This document shows positions 14,917 to 22,443 of a DNA stretch of 64,000 nucleotides, in pieces. How positions within the stretch are numbered: position 1 is the stretch's first letter; each line of letters starts with the position of its first letter. Below the pieces are notes generated by a model. It was not told the origin of the DNA. It was given only the letters and a program-made list of their open reading frames with translations, and did no database searches. This DNA is from RUG626 sp051866775. Its GTDB lineage: Bacteria > Bacillota > Clostridia > Oscillospirales > Oscillospiraceae. The position numbers were made by a program, and so were the translations under genes. The stretch spans positions 1 to 64,000 of the forward strand of contig JBJDXR010000043.1 in the NCBI GenBank assembly GCA_051866775.1, written 5' to 3'.

Positions 14917-16428
14917 TTACATATTCGGGAAGACACTCTCAAGGGCATCGTAGCATTGGTCAAAGAGCTTCCTGACGGGTACATATTTTGCTGCGGCCTC
15001 GGGATTCGGCTCGCAGGCGGAGCTTATCTCCAGGAACTGGTCGATGGCGGTGAAGTCCTTGTACAGGCCAACACCCACGCCGCCGGTGACTGCGGCTCCC
15101 ATGGCTCCGGCCTCCTCAAGAAGAGTGGGCACCACAATGCGGGTGTTGTAGACGTCCGCCATTATTTGGCGCCACACCGCGCCCTTGGCCCCGCCGCCGA
15201 TGACGATTATCTCGTCGATATCGATGTGCTTGCGCAGGGAGTCGAGAACGATGGCCAGATTCATAGTCACGCCCTCAAGCACCGAACGGAGCATATCGCT
15301 TCTCTTTGTCTCTGCCTTAAGTCCTATAAACGCCCCCTTGGCTTCGGGGTTCCAGCGGGGGGCGCGCTCTCCCATAAGATATGGGAGGAATATAACTCCG
15401 TTTGAGCCGGGGACGCTCTGGGCGACCTGCTCATCGATATATTTATACGGTGAGATGCCGTTTTTACGGCCCTCCTCGGCCTCGAAGCAGCAGACGGTGT
15501 CCTTAAGCCAGCTGTAGGAGGCCCCGGCGGCCTGCATGGTGCCGTTGGGGGCATAAAGGCCCGGCACCACATGGCACCAAGTGACGGTGCGCATGCTCTC
15601 ATCAAAAATGGGCTTTTCCGAGGTGGTGGTTATCCATGCGGAGGTGCCCATGCAGCTGTAGGTCTTTCCCGGGGCGATGGACCCGGCGCCCACATTTGCC
15701 ATGGACCCGTCGCCGCCGCCGACGACTATGGGAGTTCCTGCTGCAAGGCCGGTAAGCCGCGAGGCCTCCTCCGTTACACCGCCTGCCACATGGGTGGAGG
15801 GCATGGCGTCAGGGAGCTTATCGCCGTCTATCCCGGCGTAGGATATGAGCCTGTCGGACCACTTGAAGGTGTTGATATCGAAACAGGCCATGGAGTTTGC
15901 ATCCGAATAGTCGGTGCAGAAGGCACCGGTGAGCTTAAAGGTTATGTAGTCCTTTGCATTCAGCACCTTATAGGTGTTTGCATATATTTCCGGCTCGTTA
16001 TCGCGCACCCACATAAGCTTCTGAACGCCGTAAGAGGGGGTGTTGCGGTGCCCGACAATATGGTAGAAATCCTGCTGGGAGATATGCTGGGCGATCTCGT
16101 CTGACTGCTTCTGGGAACGGGAGTCAGCCCAAATGATGGAACGGCGCAGGGGCCTGCCCTCCTTATCCACGCACAGGCAGCCCATCATCTGGCCGCTGAA
16201 GGAGACCGCGGCGATGTCCCCGGCGTCTATACCGGATTCCTCAATAAGCGATTTTGTGGCATGGCAGAAGGCGTTCCACCAGTCGTCGGCATCCTGCTCT
16301 GCCCAATTCTTATTAAAATAATAGACATCGTAAGAGGCCACGCGGCTTCCAAGCATTTTTCCATCCTCGGAAAAGAGGGTGGCCTTGTCTCCGGAGGTTC
16401 CAAGATCGTGCGCAAGAAGATATTTCAT
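14917..16428 (-). CDS. FGGY-family carbohydrate kinase (xylulokinase-like)
   Basis: A 503-residue sugar kinase with two actin-like domains. MKYLLAHDLGTSGDKATLF holds the phosphate-1 loop, FSGQMMGC and IIWADSRS the substrate side, VVGGGDGSMANVGAG the catalytic Asp, and VIGGGAKGAVWRQIMADV the adenosine loop. The best family match is XylB-like, but FGGY specificity cannot be read by eye. AAGGAA lies upstream. It is the last gene of the five-gene sugar-acid operon and would supply a phosphorylated intermediate for the other enzymes. Ribulokinase, gluconokinase or a kinase for an uncommon ketose or sugar acid are alternatives. Confidence 0.88.
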   Translation of the reverse strand: MKYLLAHDLGTSGDKATLFSEDGKMLGSRVASYDVYYFNKNWAEQDADDWWNAFCHATKSLIEESGIDAGDIAAVSFSGQMMGCLCVDKEGRPLRRSIIWADSRSQKQSDEIAQHISQQDFYHIVGHRNTPSYGVQKLMWVRDNEPEIYANTYKVLNAKDYITFKLTGAFCTDYSDANSMACFDINTFKWSDRLISYAGIDGDKLPDAMPSTHVAGGVTEEASRLTGLAAGTPIVVGGGDGSMANVGAGSIAPGKTYSCMGTSAWITTTSEKPIFDESMRTVTWCHVVPGLYAPNGTMQAAGASYSWLKDTVCCFEAEEGRKNGISPYKYIDEQVAQSVPGSNGVIFLPYLMGERAPRWNPEAKGAFIGLKAETKRSDMLRSVLEGVTMNLAIVLDSLRKHIDIDEIIVIGGGAKGAVWRQIMADVYNTRIVVPTLLEEAGAMGAAVTGGVGVGLYKDFTAIDQFLEISSACEPNPEAAAKYVPVRKLFDQCYDALESVFPNM

Positions 16429-16468
16429 GGCTTTAAGTTCCTTTCCGGAAATTTCTTTGTGGTAAACG

Positions 16469-16493
16469 GCAAGGGCAGCTTAACTGCCCTTGC
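16469..16493 (-). terminator. Intercistronic hairpin between dehydrogenase and kinase genes
   Basis: Perfect 10 bp stem GCAAGGGCAG / CTGCCCTTGC with a five-base loop and no T run. It is more likely a processing or mRNA-stability element than a terminator. Confidence 0.5.
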
Positions 16494-16525
16494 TTCTTAT
16501 CGGTGCGGCGGAGCCGCCCGGTTTA

Positions 16526-17476
16526 TCAGTGAACTATGAACTTGCACTCTTTGCCGGTGAGGATGGCTATTGCGTTGTCGACTGCCATGTTCTGCATATT
16601 CTCAACGGCCTCATAGGTGTGGGCGCCGGTGTGGGGTGTGGCGCAGACGGAGTCAAGCTCCATGAGCTTGTTGCCGACGGGCGGCTCCACCTCAAAGGCG
16701 TCAAGACCCAGACCGCCCAGCTGACCGGAGACGAGTGCCTCATAAGCGGCCTCCTCATCTACAATAGCGCCGCGTGAGGCGTTGACGACTATAGCGCCCT
16801 TCTTCATCTTTGCGATGGTCTCGGCGTTTATCATATGGCGGGTCTCGTCGGTGAGCGGCAGATGCAGGCTGATTATGTCGGACTGCGTCAGAACCTCATC
16901 CAGTGTCTTGACGGCAATGTTGTGATCCTTGCAGTAGGTCTCGTTAATATACGGGTCGTAGGCGATTATGTTCATGCCGAAGCCGGTGCAGCAGTTTGCC
17001 AGCGCCCGGCCGATGGCGCCGAGTCCGACGATCCCGATTGTCTTGCCGTGAAGCTCAATACCCGTGGAGCGCACCCAGCCGCCCTCCTTGGTCTTGCGGT
17101 CGAGCATGGGTATCCTGCGGGCAAGGGAGATTATAAGGGCGAAGGCAAGCTCAGCCACGCCCTGAGAGTTTGCTCCCGGGGTATTGGTGACGGTTATACC
17201 CAGCTCGTTTGCGGCCTTGACGTCCACTGCGTCATAGCCCACGCCGTAGCGGGAGACCACCTTGAGCTTGGGGCAGGCCTTTAAGACCTTCTCTGTTACC
17301 TGGTCAAGTCCGGCTATGTAGCCGTCGCAGTCGGCCAAAAGGGGTATAAGCTCATCCTCGGTAAGGGGCTTGCCCTTTGGATTAAAGACAAGGTCCCCGG
17401 TGAAGGCCTTGAGCTTGTCCATTGCCGCAGAGGGCTTACCCGGCTGCATGGAGGTGGGGGTAACAAGGATCTTCAT
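16526..17476 (-). CDS. D-isomer-specific 2-hydroxyacid dehydrogenase (SerA-like)
   Basis: A 316-residue NAD-dependent oxidoreductase without the regulatory ACT domain of full-length SerA. The Rossmann loop GLGAIG is at 151-156 with the NAD-selecting Asp at 174 (YDPY). The catalytic triad is Arg235 (NASRGAIVD), Glu264 (EVEPP) and His282 (TPHTGAHTYEA). Its start codon shares one base with the aldolase stop (TAATG), so the two are translationally coupled. In this operon it would interconvert a 2-keto acid and its D-hydroxy acid, or oxidise a sugar acid. Phosphoglycerate dehydrogenase of serine synthesis is less likely in this setting. Confidence 0.88.
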   Translation of the reverse strand: MKILVTPTSMQPGKPSAAMDKLKAFTGDLVFNPKGKPLTEDELIPLLADCDGYIAGLDQVTEKVLKACPKLKVVSRYGVGYDAVDVKAANELGITVTNTPGANSQGVAELAFALIISLARRIPMLDRKTKEGGWVRSTGIELHGKTIGIVGLGAIGRALANCCTGFGMNIIAYDPYINETYCKDHNIAVKTLDEVLTQSDIISLHLPLTDETRHMINAETIAKMKKGAIVVNASRGAIVDEEAAYEALVSGQLGGLGLDAFEVEPPVGNKLMELDSVCATPHTGAHTYEAVENMQNMAVDNAIAILTGKECKFIVH

Positions 17477-18117
17477 TATTTATTCACTCCCTTGACAAGC
17501 TCAACAGCCTCGCGGGAAAGGGCTTCGATCTTGTCAAACTCGCCGTTCTTAATGAAATCACCCTTTACCATCCAGCTGCCGCCGCAGGCGATGATCTTGT
17601 CAAAGGCGAGGTACTCAAGAATGTTGCTTGCGCTGACACCGCCGGTGGGCATGAACTTAAGCTGGGGGAACGGAGCAGCAAGAGCCTTGATGGTGTTAAG
17701 CCCGCCGTACTGAGCTGCCGGGAAGAACTTTGCGACAGGAAGATCATACTCGAGAAGAGCTACGATCTCGGTAGGGGTGCAGACACCGGGATAGTAGGGG
17801 ATGTCATTGTCTATGGCATATTGGGCAATTTTGCCGCTGAAGCCTGCGGATACAAAGAATGTTGCACCGGCATCACGGGCGCGCTTTGCCTGATCGACAT
17901 TGATAAGGGAGCCTGCGCCGACCATCATGTTGGGGAACTCCTTTGCGGTGATGCGAATAGACTCCTCGGCAGCGGCGGTGCGGAAGGTGATCTCGGCTGC
18001 GGGCAGTCCGCCGGCGCAGAGAGCCTCGGCCAGGGGCTTTGCGTCCTTGGCATCGTTAAGAGCAATAACGGGTATTACCTTCATTGCAGCAAGCTGTTCA
18101 AGTCCTTTTTCAAACAT
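17476..18117 (-). CDS. eda: KDPG/KHG-type 2-dehydro-3-deoxy-phosphogluconate aldolase
   Basis: A 213-residue class I aldolase. Glu42 and Arg46 in AAEITFRT and the Schiff-base Lys130 in VAKFFPA fit the Eda active site; GGVSASN supplies the phosphate loop. The family cleaves 2-keto-3-deoxy-6-phosphogluconate, or 4-hydroxy-2-oxoglutarate, to pyruvate and an aldehyde (glyceraldehyde 3-phosphate or glyoxylate). AAAGGAG lies 8 nt before the ATG. It is third in the operon, between the lactonase-like hydrolase and the dehydrogenase; a 6-phosphogluconate dehydratase is absent nearby, so the substrate may be another 2-keto-3-deoxy acid. Confidence 0.9.
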   Translation of the reverse strand: MFEKGLEQLAAMKVIPVIALNDAKDAKPLAEALCAGGLPAAEITFRTAAAEESIRITAKEFPNMMVGAGSLINVDQAKRARDAGATFFVSAGFSGKIAQYAIDNDIPYYPGVCTPTEIVALLEYDLPVAKFFPAAQYGGLNTIKALAAPFPQLKFMPTGGVSASNILEYLAFDKIIACGGSWMVKGDFIKNGEFDKIEALSREAVELVKGVNK

Positions 18118-18145
18118 GGGAAAAACTCCTTTCAGTTTTGGCGTT

Positions 18146-19105
18146 TCAGGCGGAAAATGCCCTCACGCAATTTGTGTGTGATATGAGATTGATCTGTTCG
18201 TCCGTCACGCCGCTGTTTTTGAGCATGGGGACAAAGGTTTTGATGAGATAGTCAAGGCCGATGGCGTCCGGTGTGTAGCTTTTCATCCGTGCATTAGTTG
18301 TGTCCAGGGAGAACAGCAGCTGTTTTTCAAAGCCTGCATCCAGAAGCTCACGCAGAATCTCTATCTCGCGTTCGTCGGAATGATACTTAAAGCGCCCGAT
18401 GGTGTCCATCTCAAGGAAGATCCCGGAGGAGAGAAGCTCCAGCCTAACGGCTGAGCTTTCACAGGCTCTGTCAGTGTGGCAGAAGATGAGTCTGCCGGGG
18501 TTAACGCCCATATCCAGCAGCAGCCTTAAAAGCGCCAGCGGATCTGAGCCTTGCTCAATATGGACCATCATGGAGCGTCCGGTATCTATCGCGGCATTTG
18601 CCGCGGCGGCGAATACCCTATGATATTGCACCGAAAATTCGCAGTTGTCAAGAGCGGCTTTTATAAGTCCGGCCTTTATGTCGGTACGGGAGGAGGGAAG
18701 AGCATAGTCGCACACGTCGAACATCCCATCCGTAAGCTCACTTATAAAGAGCCGGGTAAGCTCATCCTCACCCATGTTGAATATCCAGTGATCGTCCTGA
18801 TAGAAGAGCATCTTGTGAAAGCCGGTGGAGGAGAGGATGTTCACTCCGGAATCGAGAGAGACCTGCTTAAGCTCCCGGCACATACGCCCGCAGCCCACAG
18901 GCTGGGCGTCGATAAGCGTGCCTCCTCCGGCGGCTTTAAAGAGTCGCGCCTCGGCGGTGCTTTTCTCCACATCGTCCATGTAGAGAACGGGGGAGACCTC
19001 AAAGGAGCGCCCTTTACTTAAAAACAGATGCTCGTGACTCTGGCAGAAGCCGGCGGCGTCCGCCGGCACGGGGCCGGTCACGGTCATGAGAGTCCCGGTC
19101 TCCAT
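18146..19105 (-). CDS. Phosphotriesterase-family metal hydrolase (probable lactonase)
   Basis: A 319-residue TIM-barrel amidohydrolase. MTVTGPVPADAAGFCQSHEHL contains the HxH metal pair (His24, His26); a Lys in AGLIKAALDN sits where the carboxylated bridging lysine is expected, followed by His in MMVHIEQG and FCHTDRA and the Asp of FSLDTTNAR. Members near sugar genes are often lactonases, so it may open a sugar lactone made by a dehydrogenase. It starts 3 bp after the preceding stop codon. The ATG at 19105 has a poor ribosome site; the ATG at codon 7 (with GGAGACC upstream) is an alternative. True phosphotriesterase activity is unlikely. Confidence 0.82.
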   Translation of the reverse strand: METGTLMTVTGPVPADAAGFCQSHEHLFLSKGRSFEVSPVLYMDDVEKSTAEARLFKAAGGGTLIDAQPVGCGRMCRELKQVSLDSGVNILSSTGFHKMLFYQDDHWIFNMGEDELTRLFISELTDGMFDVCDYALPSSRTDIKAGLIKAALDNCEFSVQYHRVFAAAANAAIDTGRSMMVHIEQGSDPLALLRLLLDMGVNPGRLIFCHTDRACESSAVRLELLSSGIFLEMDTIGRFKYHSDEREIEILRELLDAGFEKQLLFSLDTTNARMKSYTPDAIGLDYLIKTFVPMLKNSGVTDEQINLISHTNCVRAFSA

Positions 19106-19108
19106 GGC

Positions 19109-20044
19109 TTACGCGTTCTTTGCGATCTCGCTGAGCATAGGGATCTTGTCAGCAAGCTTTATGTCAAAGACCTCCTCCATGACCTGGGTCCAGCCGTGGA
19201 TGAAGTAGATCCAGCCGTCCTCAACGTGGAGATTCTTCTCCTTCTGCTGAGCCTCGGCCTGATCCTTGAAAATAAGGTCGCCTCGGTAGTTTATCTCCCA
19301 TACAAGGCTGTCCTTCGGGAACTTGCAGGCGTCCGTCAGCGGTGAGCCGGGCGCGTCCTTGCCGAGGCCGGTGGCGTTTACGATCAGAGAGTGGGGCTTA
19401 AGAGAAGCCAGAGTCCTGTCGTTATCGGCGGGAGTGGGATTCAGTATGTACTCCATCTTAGTCTTGGTGCCGGTGTGGCCGTCGAGAAGGGCCTTGCCGG
19501 AATCAAGACGCGGCTGGCTGCGGTTTGCAATGATTATACGGCTGGGAACGTCGTCACCGTGCTCGGGCTTTGTTAAATAAAGGCTCATGGAGAGGCTGGA
19601 GCCGCCCGCACCGAGAAGGAGCACGTCGCCGTCAAAGTCCTTCCAGTAGTTTTCAGGTACGAAATTCTGAAGCGCCAGGCCGCTGGAGATGGGGTCCTTG
19701 GCATGGGCGCGGAACTGTCCGTCCCTTTTTGAGAAGGAGGAGACCTCATGCAGGGTGGCGGCGAGAGGGTCTATATAATCATACATATCCTTGCAGGCGT
19801 TGTAGATGTCTATCTTGTGGGTAGTTACCAGAGCACCCAGGCTAAGCTCGTCGTTTTTGAGGAAATCCACGACCTCGCGGTACATCTCGACGGGCGCGTG
19901 AAGGGGCAGATCGATTCCCTTGATCACTGCGTTTATGCCCAGCGCCTCGGCCCATTTCGGGAAAACGCGCATTATTGAGGACTTGCCGGTGGTCACGCCG
20001 ATAAAGTAGAAAGTCGGCTCGGTTGCCTTTTGATATTTGCTCAT
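19109..20044 (-). CDS. Shikimate-dehydrogenase-like protein (AroE fold) with altered substrate site
   Basis: A 311-residue AroE-type oxidoreductase. The dinucleotide loop LLLGAGGSS is at 142-150, and LVTTHK holds the equivalent of the catalytic Lys (Lys77), with Asp117 in the place of the second catalytic residue. However, the shikimate-binding motifs are not standard: the usual HSxSPxxHN region reads GKSSIMRVFP and the usual NTD triplet reads AKD. It therefore probably oxidises another polyol or sugar-acid carbon. It is first in the operon. The start at 20044 has AAGGAATGAGTGAA upstream, whereas the ATG three codons earlier abuts that site. Confidence 0.78.
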   Translation of the reverse strand: MSKYQKATEPTFYFIGVTTGKSSIMRVFPKWAEALGINAVIKGIDLPLHAPVEMYREVVDFLKNDELSLGALVTTHKIDIYNACKDMYDYIDPLAATLHEVSSFSKRDGQFRAHAKDPISSGLALQNFVPENYWKDFDGDVLLLGAGGSSLSMSLYLTKPEHGDDVPSRIIIANRSQPRLDSGKALLDGHTGTKTKMEYILNPTPADNDRTLASLKPHSLIVNATGLGKDAPGSPLTDACKFPKDSLVWEINYRGDLIFKDQAEAQQKEKNLHVEDGWIYFIHGWTQVMEEVFDIKLADKIPMLSEIAKNA

Positions 20045-20137
20045 TTCACTCATTCCTTATTATAAAGATTTTTGCCTCGGGGAGAGTATATCCCTATGCT
20101 GGCTTATATAAATTAACGGCTGCTTTGTCATATCATT

Positions 20138-20167
20138 ATTATATTATCATTTGAACGGGTTTGTCAA
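20138..20167 (-). promoter_or_regulatory. Promoter of the sugar-acid operon
   Basis: Minus strand TTGACA (20167-20162), 18 bp spacer, TATAAT (20143-20138). Both hexamers are consensus. It gives a leader of about 90 nt before the AroE-like gene. Confidence 0.75.
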
Positions 20168-20175
20168 CCGTTTAA
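20151..20175. promoter_or_regulatory. Inverted repeat over the operon -35: candidate operator
   Basis: TTGAACGG (20151-20158) and CCGTTTAA (20168-20175) are inverted with one mismatch around a 9 bp centre, and span the -35 of the operon promoter. The size and position fit a LacI- or GntR-type site. No regulator gene is adjacent. Confidence 0.5.
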
Positions 20176-20234
20176 CTGGCTTTTGACCATGCCGCTTTGC
20201 TGTTTTTTTGTACCTTTTGAGGGCACATCTCAGC

Positions 20235-20270
20235 CAAAATGTCAATAGTATTTTTACTATTGACATTTTG
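20235..20270. repeat. Perfect 16 bp inverted repeat between the divergent sugar genes
   Basis: CAAAATGTCAATAGTA (20235-20250), TTTT, then its exact complement (20255-20270). The right arm contains the TTGACA of the isomerase promoter, and the left arm places a mirror-image TTGACA on the other strand without a matching -10. It could be an operator or an RNA hairpin if transcribed from upstream. Confidence 0.8.
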
Positions 20271-20288
20271 AGCTTATGACAATATCAT
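20260..20288 (+). promoter_or_regulatory. Promoter of the cupin isomerase gene
   Basis: TTGACA at 20260-20265, 17 bp spacer, TATCAT at 20283-20288. The -35 lies inside the right arm of the inverted repeat. The leader is about 75 nt. Confidence 0.65.
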
Positions 20289-20368
20289 AATGTAGTAACG
20301 TATGGAGCGCGCTGCGGGCAGAGCGGTGCGCGAAGATACATATTTAAAAACATAAGGAGCGTAAATTT

Positions 20369-20971
20369 ATGGCAAGCTTTAATGCGTCCGACAAGCCTAT
20401 GGATTTTGACCGCGGCTGCGTCATTGATTTTGACCTTGAGACGGGCCTTTCCAAGACCGTCGATACCGGCAAACGGTATCTTAGCCAGATGAAGGGTATG
20501 TTTTCCGACGAGGCGGCTTTCAATAAGCTGCTTGAGGAGGGAGATCCCGTTGTATATGAATTCCACGGGCTTCCCATAAAGGAGGATCCGGGCGATTTTT
20601 CATTTGGCTGCTCAATACTCAACCCCGGCAAGGTGGGAGACGAATATTACTTTACAAAGGGCCACTTCCACACGATCCTCATGACCGGGGAGGTATATTA
20701 CTGCCTTAAGGGACACGGCTATATGCTGCTCGAGAATACGGAGGGAGACTGGAGCGCGCAGGAGATCACCCCGGGTAATGCCGTCTATGTCCCGAAGGGC
20801 TATGCCCATAGGAGCATAAACGTCAGCCCCGATGAGCAGCTTATAACCTTCTTTGTATACCGCGCCGACGCGGGCCACAATTACGGCACCATAGAGACCA
20901 AGGGCTATCGCAAGCTCCTTGTTGAGCGGGACGGAAAGCCCACAATAATCGACAACCCCAACTGGAAATAA
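20369..20971 (+). CDS. Cupin-type (archaeal-class) glucose-6-phosphate isomerase
   Basis: A 200-residue cupin. Metal ligands of the PgiA class are in place: His99 and His101 (TKGHFH), Glu108 (TGEVYY) and His147 (PKGYAHRSIN). Such metal-dependent isomerases interconvert glucose 6-phosphate and fructose 6-phosphate and are unrelated to the common bacterial Pgi. AAGGAG lies 9 nt before the ATG. It is divergent from the sugar-acid operon and shares its control region, which suggests a joint role; it may act on a different sugar phosphate. A bidirectional terminator follows. Confidence 0.85.
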   Translation: MASFNASDKPMDFDRGCVIDFDLETGLSKTVDTGKRYLSQMKGMFSDEAAFNKLLEEGDPVVYEFHGLPIKEDPGDFSFGCSILNPGKVGDEYYFTKGHFHTILMTGEVYYCLKGHGYMLLENTEGDWSAQEITPGNAVYVPKGYAHRSINVSPDEQLITFFVYRADAGHNYGTIETKGYRKLLVERDGKPTIIDNPNWK

Positions 20972-20987
20972 CAAGCAATGATCATAT

Positions 20988-21029
20988 AAAAAGGGAGCGA
21001 AAGCAGTCAGCAGCTTTCGCTCCCTTTTT
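20988..21029. terminator. Bidirectional terminator between the isomerase and ECF genes
   Basis: 17 bp perfect arms beginning AAAAAGGGAGCG, with an 8 nt loop, ending in a T run on either strand. Confidence 0.9.
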
Positions 21030-21032
21030 GCA

Positions 21033-21563
21033 TTACTCATCCGGTACCGAGCGGCGCAGTATCCTGACGCAGGGGTCAAGAAGCACAAGTGCGAGAGCAA
21101 AGTTGCCGGCACAGTGCAATATGTCGAAGGGGATGCCCGAGGCCCAATAGGAAAAGGCCATTTTTACTCCGCCGATAAAGAGGTACGGAACGGAGCACAG
21201 CGCTCCGAAAAAAAGCCCGTAAAGCCCGGATACCAGCGCCCACAGCAGACGGCCCTTCATATTCCGCAGCAGAAGGGTCACAACTGTGAGCATGGGCCAA
21301 ATATAAAAATATGTTATTGTCCAAAGGCCCAGTCCGTAAATAAGTATCTCCACCAGCACAAAGACTATGGCAACGTAGAGGGATTTAACGCCATATACCA
21401 GTGCGCAGGCTATAAGGATAAGGGACACCGGCTCGATATTCGGAAGTCCTGACATAGCCTCCTTAAGGGCGATCATTATCGCCGCTATGAGAGACAGCGT
21501 CACAAGCTCGCGGACAGAGAGCCTACCTCCCGCTTTACCAGCCGGTCGTGAGGGTAAGCTCAA
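21033..21563 (-). CDS. ECF transporter S component, probably for cobalamin or a corrinoid
   Basis: About 176 residues with five or six membrane helices. The opening RLSVRELVTLSLIAAIMIALKE and the central LPNIEPVSLILI and YGFGLWT-like stretches are typical of S components of energy-coupling-factor importers, which bind a vitamin and dock on a shared ATPase module. It is the second gene after a cobalamin riboswitch and a DUF4430 protein, so a corrinoid is the inferred cargo. The start is uncertain: a TTG at 21563 with GGAG upstream, overlapping the previous gene by 29 bp, is preferred because a later GTG (21503) would cut the first conserved segment. No ATPase genes are in the window, so it would use a shared module. 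Confidence 0.82.
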   Translation of the reverse strand: MSLPSRPAGKAGGRLSVRELVTLSLIAAIMIALKEAMSGLPNIEPVSLILIACALVYGVKSLYVAIVFVLVEILIYGLGLWTITYFYIWPMLTVVTLLLRNMKGRLLWALVSGLYGLFFGALCSVPYLFIGGVKMAFSYWASGIPFDILHCAGNFALALVLLDPCVRILRRSVPDE

Positions 21564-21933
21564 AGCTGTCTCCGTCCTCAATGACGGTGGCGTCAACGCC
21601 GGTGTCGGTCATCACGCCGCCCTCGGTGATGCACCACCACTCCTGCTTGGAGTCATCGGCCACGCGGCCGTCCACCTCGGTGATATAGAGGCCCCACTCG
21701 CTCTCGGTGCCCGCGATAAGGCTCTCTTGCTCAAGAGCGCCGCGCAGGTACTCCTCATCCGTGGATATTGTCACGGTCTTGTCCACGTCGTCGTAAATAA
21801 TCTCAACGCTTATCTCCTTTGAGCCTGTTACAGGCTCCTCCCGCGTGAGAAAATACACGCACAGCATCGCGGCGATGATCACAACGACAGCCGCGACGAT
21901 AATAATTAGCTTTTTGCTGCTTTTTTTCTCCAT
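21535..21933 (-). CDS. Membrane-anchored DUF4430 (transcobalamin-like C-terminal domain) protein
   Basis: A 132-residue protein. One N-terminal helix (residues 8-29, rich in I/V/A) anchors an extracellular domain of about 100 residues. The domain carries DUF4430 features: a short strand with VEIIYDDVDKTV, EYLRGALEQESLI, the SEWGLYITEVDG stretch and EWWCITEGG, then a final DSFELTLTTGW. This fold resembles the cobalamin-binding C-terminal domain of transcobalamin and intrinsic factor. With the upstream riboswitch it is probably a surface corrinoid-binding partner of the ECF S component that it overlaps. AGGAGT lies 7 nt before the ATG. Confidence 0.85.
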   Translation of the reverse strand: MEKKSSKKLIIIVAAVVVIIAAMLCVYFLTREEPVTGSKEISVEIIYDDVDKTVTISTDEEYLRGALEQESLIAGTESEWGLYITEVDGRVADDSKQEWWCITEGGVMTDTGVDATVIEDGDSFELTLTTGW

Positions 21934-21982
21934 AGTTTTTACTCCTGAATATTATTTGCGCGTCTTTTTATTGCTGGGCAAT

Positions 21983-22011
21983 AAAAAATCCGTAGGCGCT
22001 GATGCCTACGG
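21983..22011 (-). terminator. Expression-platform terminator of the cobalamin riboswitch
   Basis: Minus strand stem CCGTAGGC / GCCTACGG with a six-base loop followed by ATTTTTT, placed between the aptamer and the DUF4430 gene. Ligand-bound aptamer would favour this hairpin and shut the genes off. Confidence 0.85.
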
Positions 22012-22059
22012 AGCACATTGTCAGGAGGCCCTTAAATCCCCGAAAAGGGCGCACTTATC

Positions 22060-22265
22060 CCTGATAATGTACGTTCCGGCCGGCGCACGCAGCCCTCGTA
22101 CGGAGTTACCGGCAGGTTTCCTGACTTTGGCCTTAAGCGCCGCCTCCGCCTTCCCGGTTTCCCAGTGACATTTTGGAGGAAGCTCAGCCTTCACAGTGAC
22201 GTGCTCGTCCGGGATTTTCACCCGCGTTCCCTTTAGCTATGCCCCGAAGGGGCACCGGAATCTCC
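22060..22265 (-). ncRNA. Cobalamin (B12) riboswitch aptamer
   Basis: Minus-strand leader with the class hallmarks in order: GGTGCC at the 5' end (22256-22251), a GCCCC-TTCG-GGGC hairpin, AAAGGGAA then GGTGAAAATCCCG, a GTCACTGGGAAACCGGG segment, and the B12 box AGTCAGGAAACCTGCC (22126-22111). The length of about 200 nt is normal. It controls the DUF4430 and ECF genes. Confidence 0.95.
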
Positions 22266-22351
22266 AGCTATTGAGTTTATATCAAACTTTTGGGTAAATC
22301 AAGTGCGAATAAGCCTTTTTAATCAGCAAAACAAAAAATTTTTCCAAATTT

Positions 22352-22381
22352 GTATAAAAAAACGGCTGTACGGTAAGAATA
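22352..22381 (+). promoter_or_regulatory. Candidate sigma-F promoter of the spoIIQ-like gene
   Basis: GTATA at 22352-22356, a 15 bp spacer, and GGTAAGAATA at 22372-22381. This matches the forespore sigma-F consensus (GYATA, about 15 bp, GGNRANAHTR) at every specified position, and it precedes a gene that is a known sigma-F target in other spore formers. Confidence 0.75.
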
Positions 22382-22443
22382 CTTGCGTAACAGAAACGCG
22401 GGCCGAAAATGCCCGCAAGCAAAGATATGCGGAGGTAACTCAG

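Noticed and set aside
15571..16104. Plus-strand frame opposite the FGGY kinase
   Set aside because: Antisense shadow of an intact kinase with all motifs on the other strand.
16469..16493. Terminator ending the sugar operon before the kinase
   Set aside because: The hairpin has no T run, and the kinase has no promoter of its own that I can see, so I keep it in the operon.
22021..22221. Minus-strand open frame of 66 codons
   Set aside because: It lies entirely within the cobalamin riboswitch, which explains the sequence.
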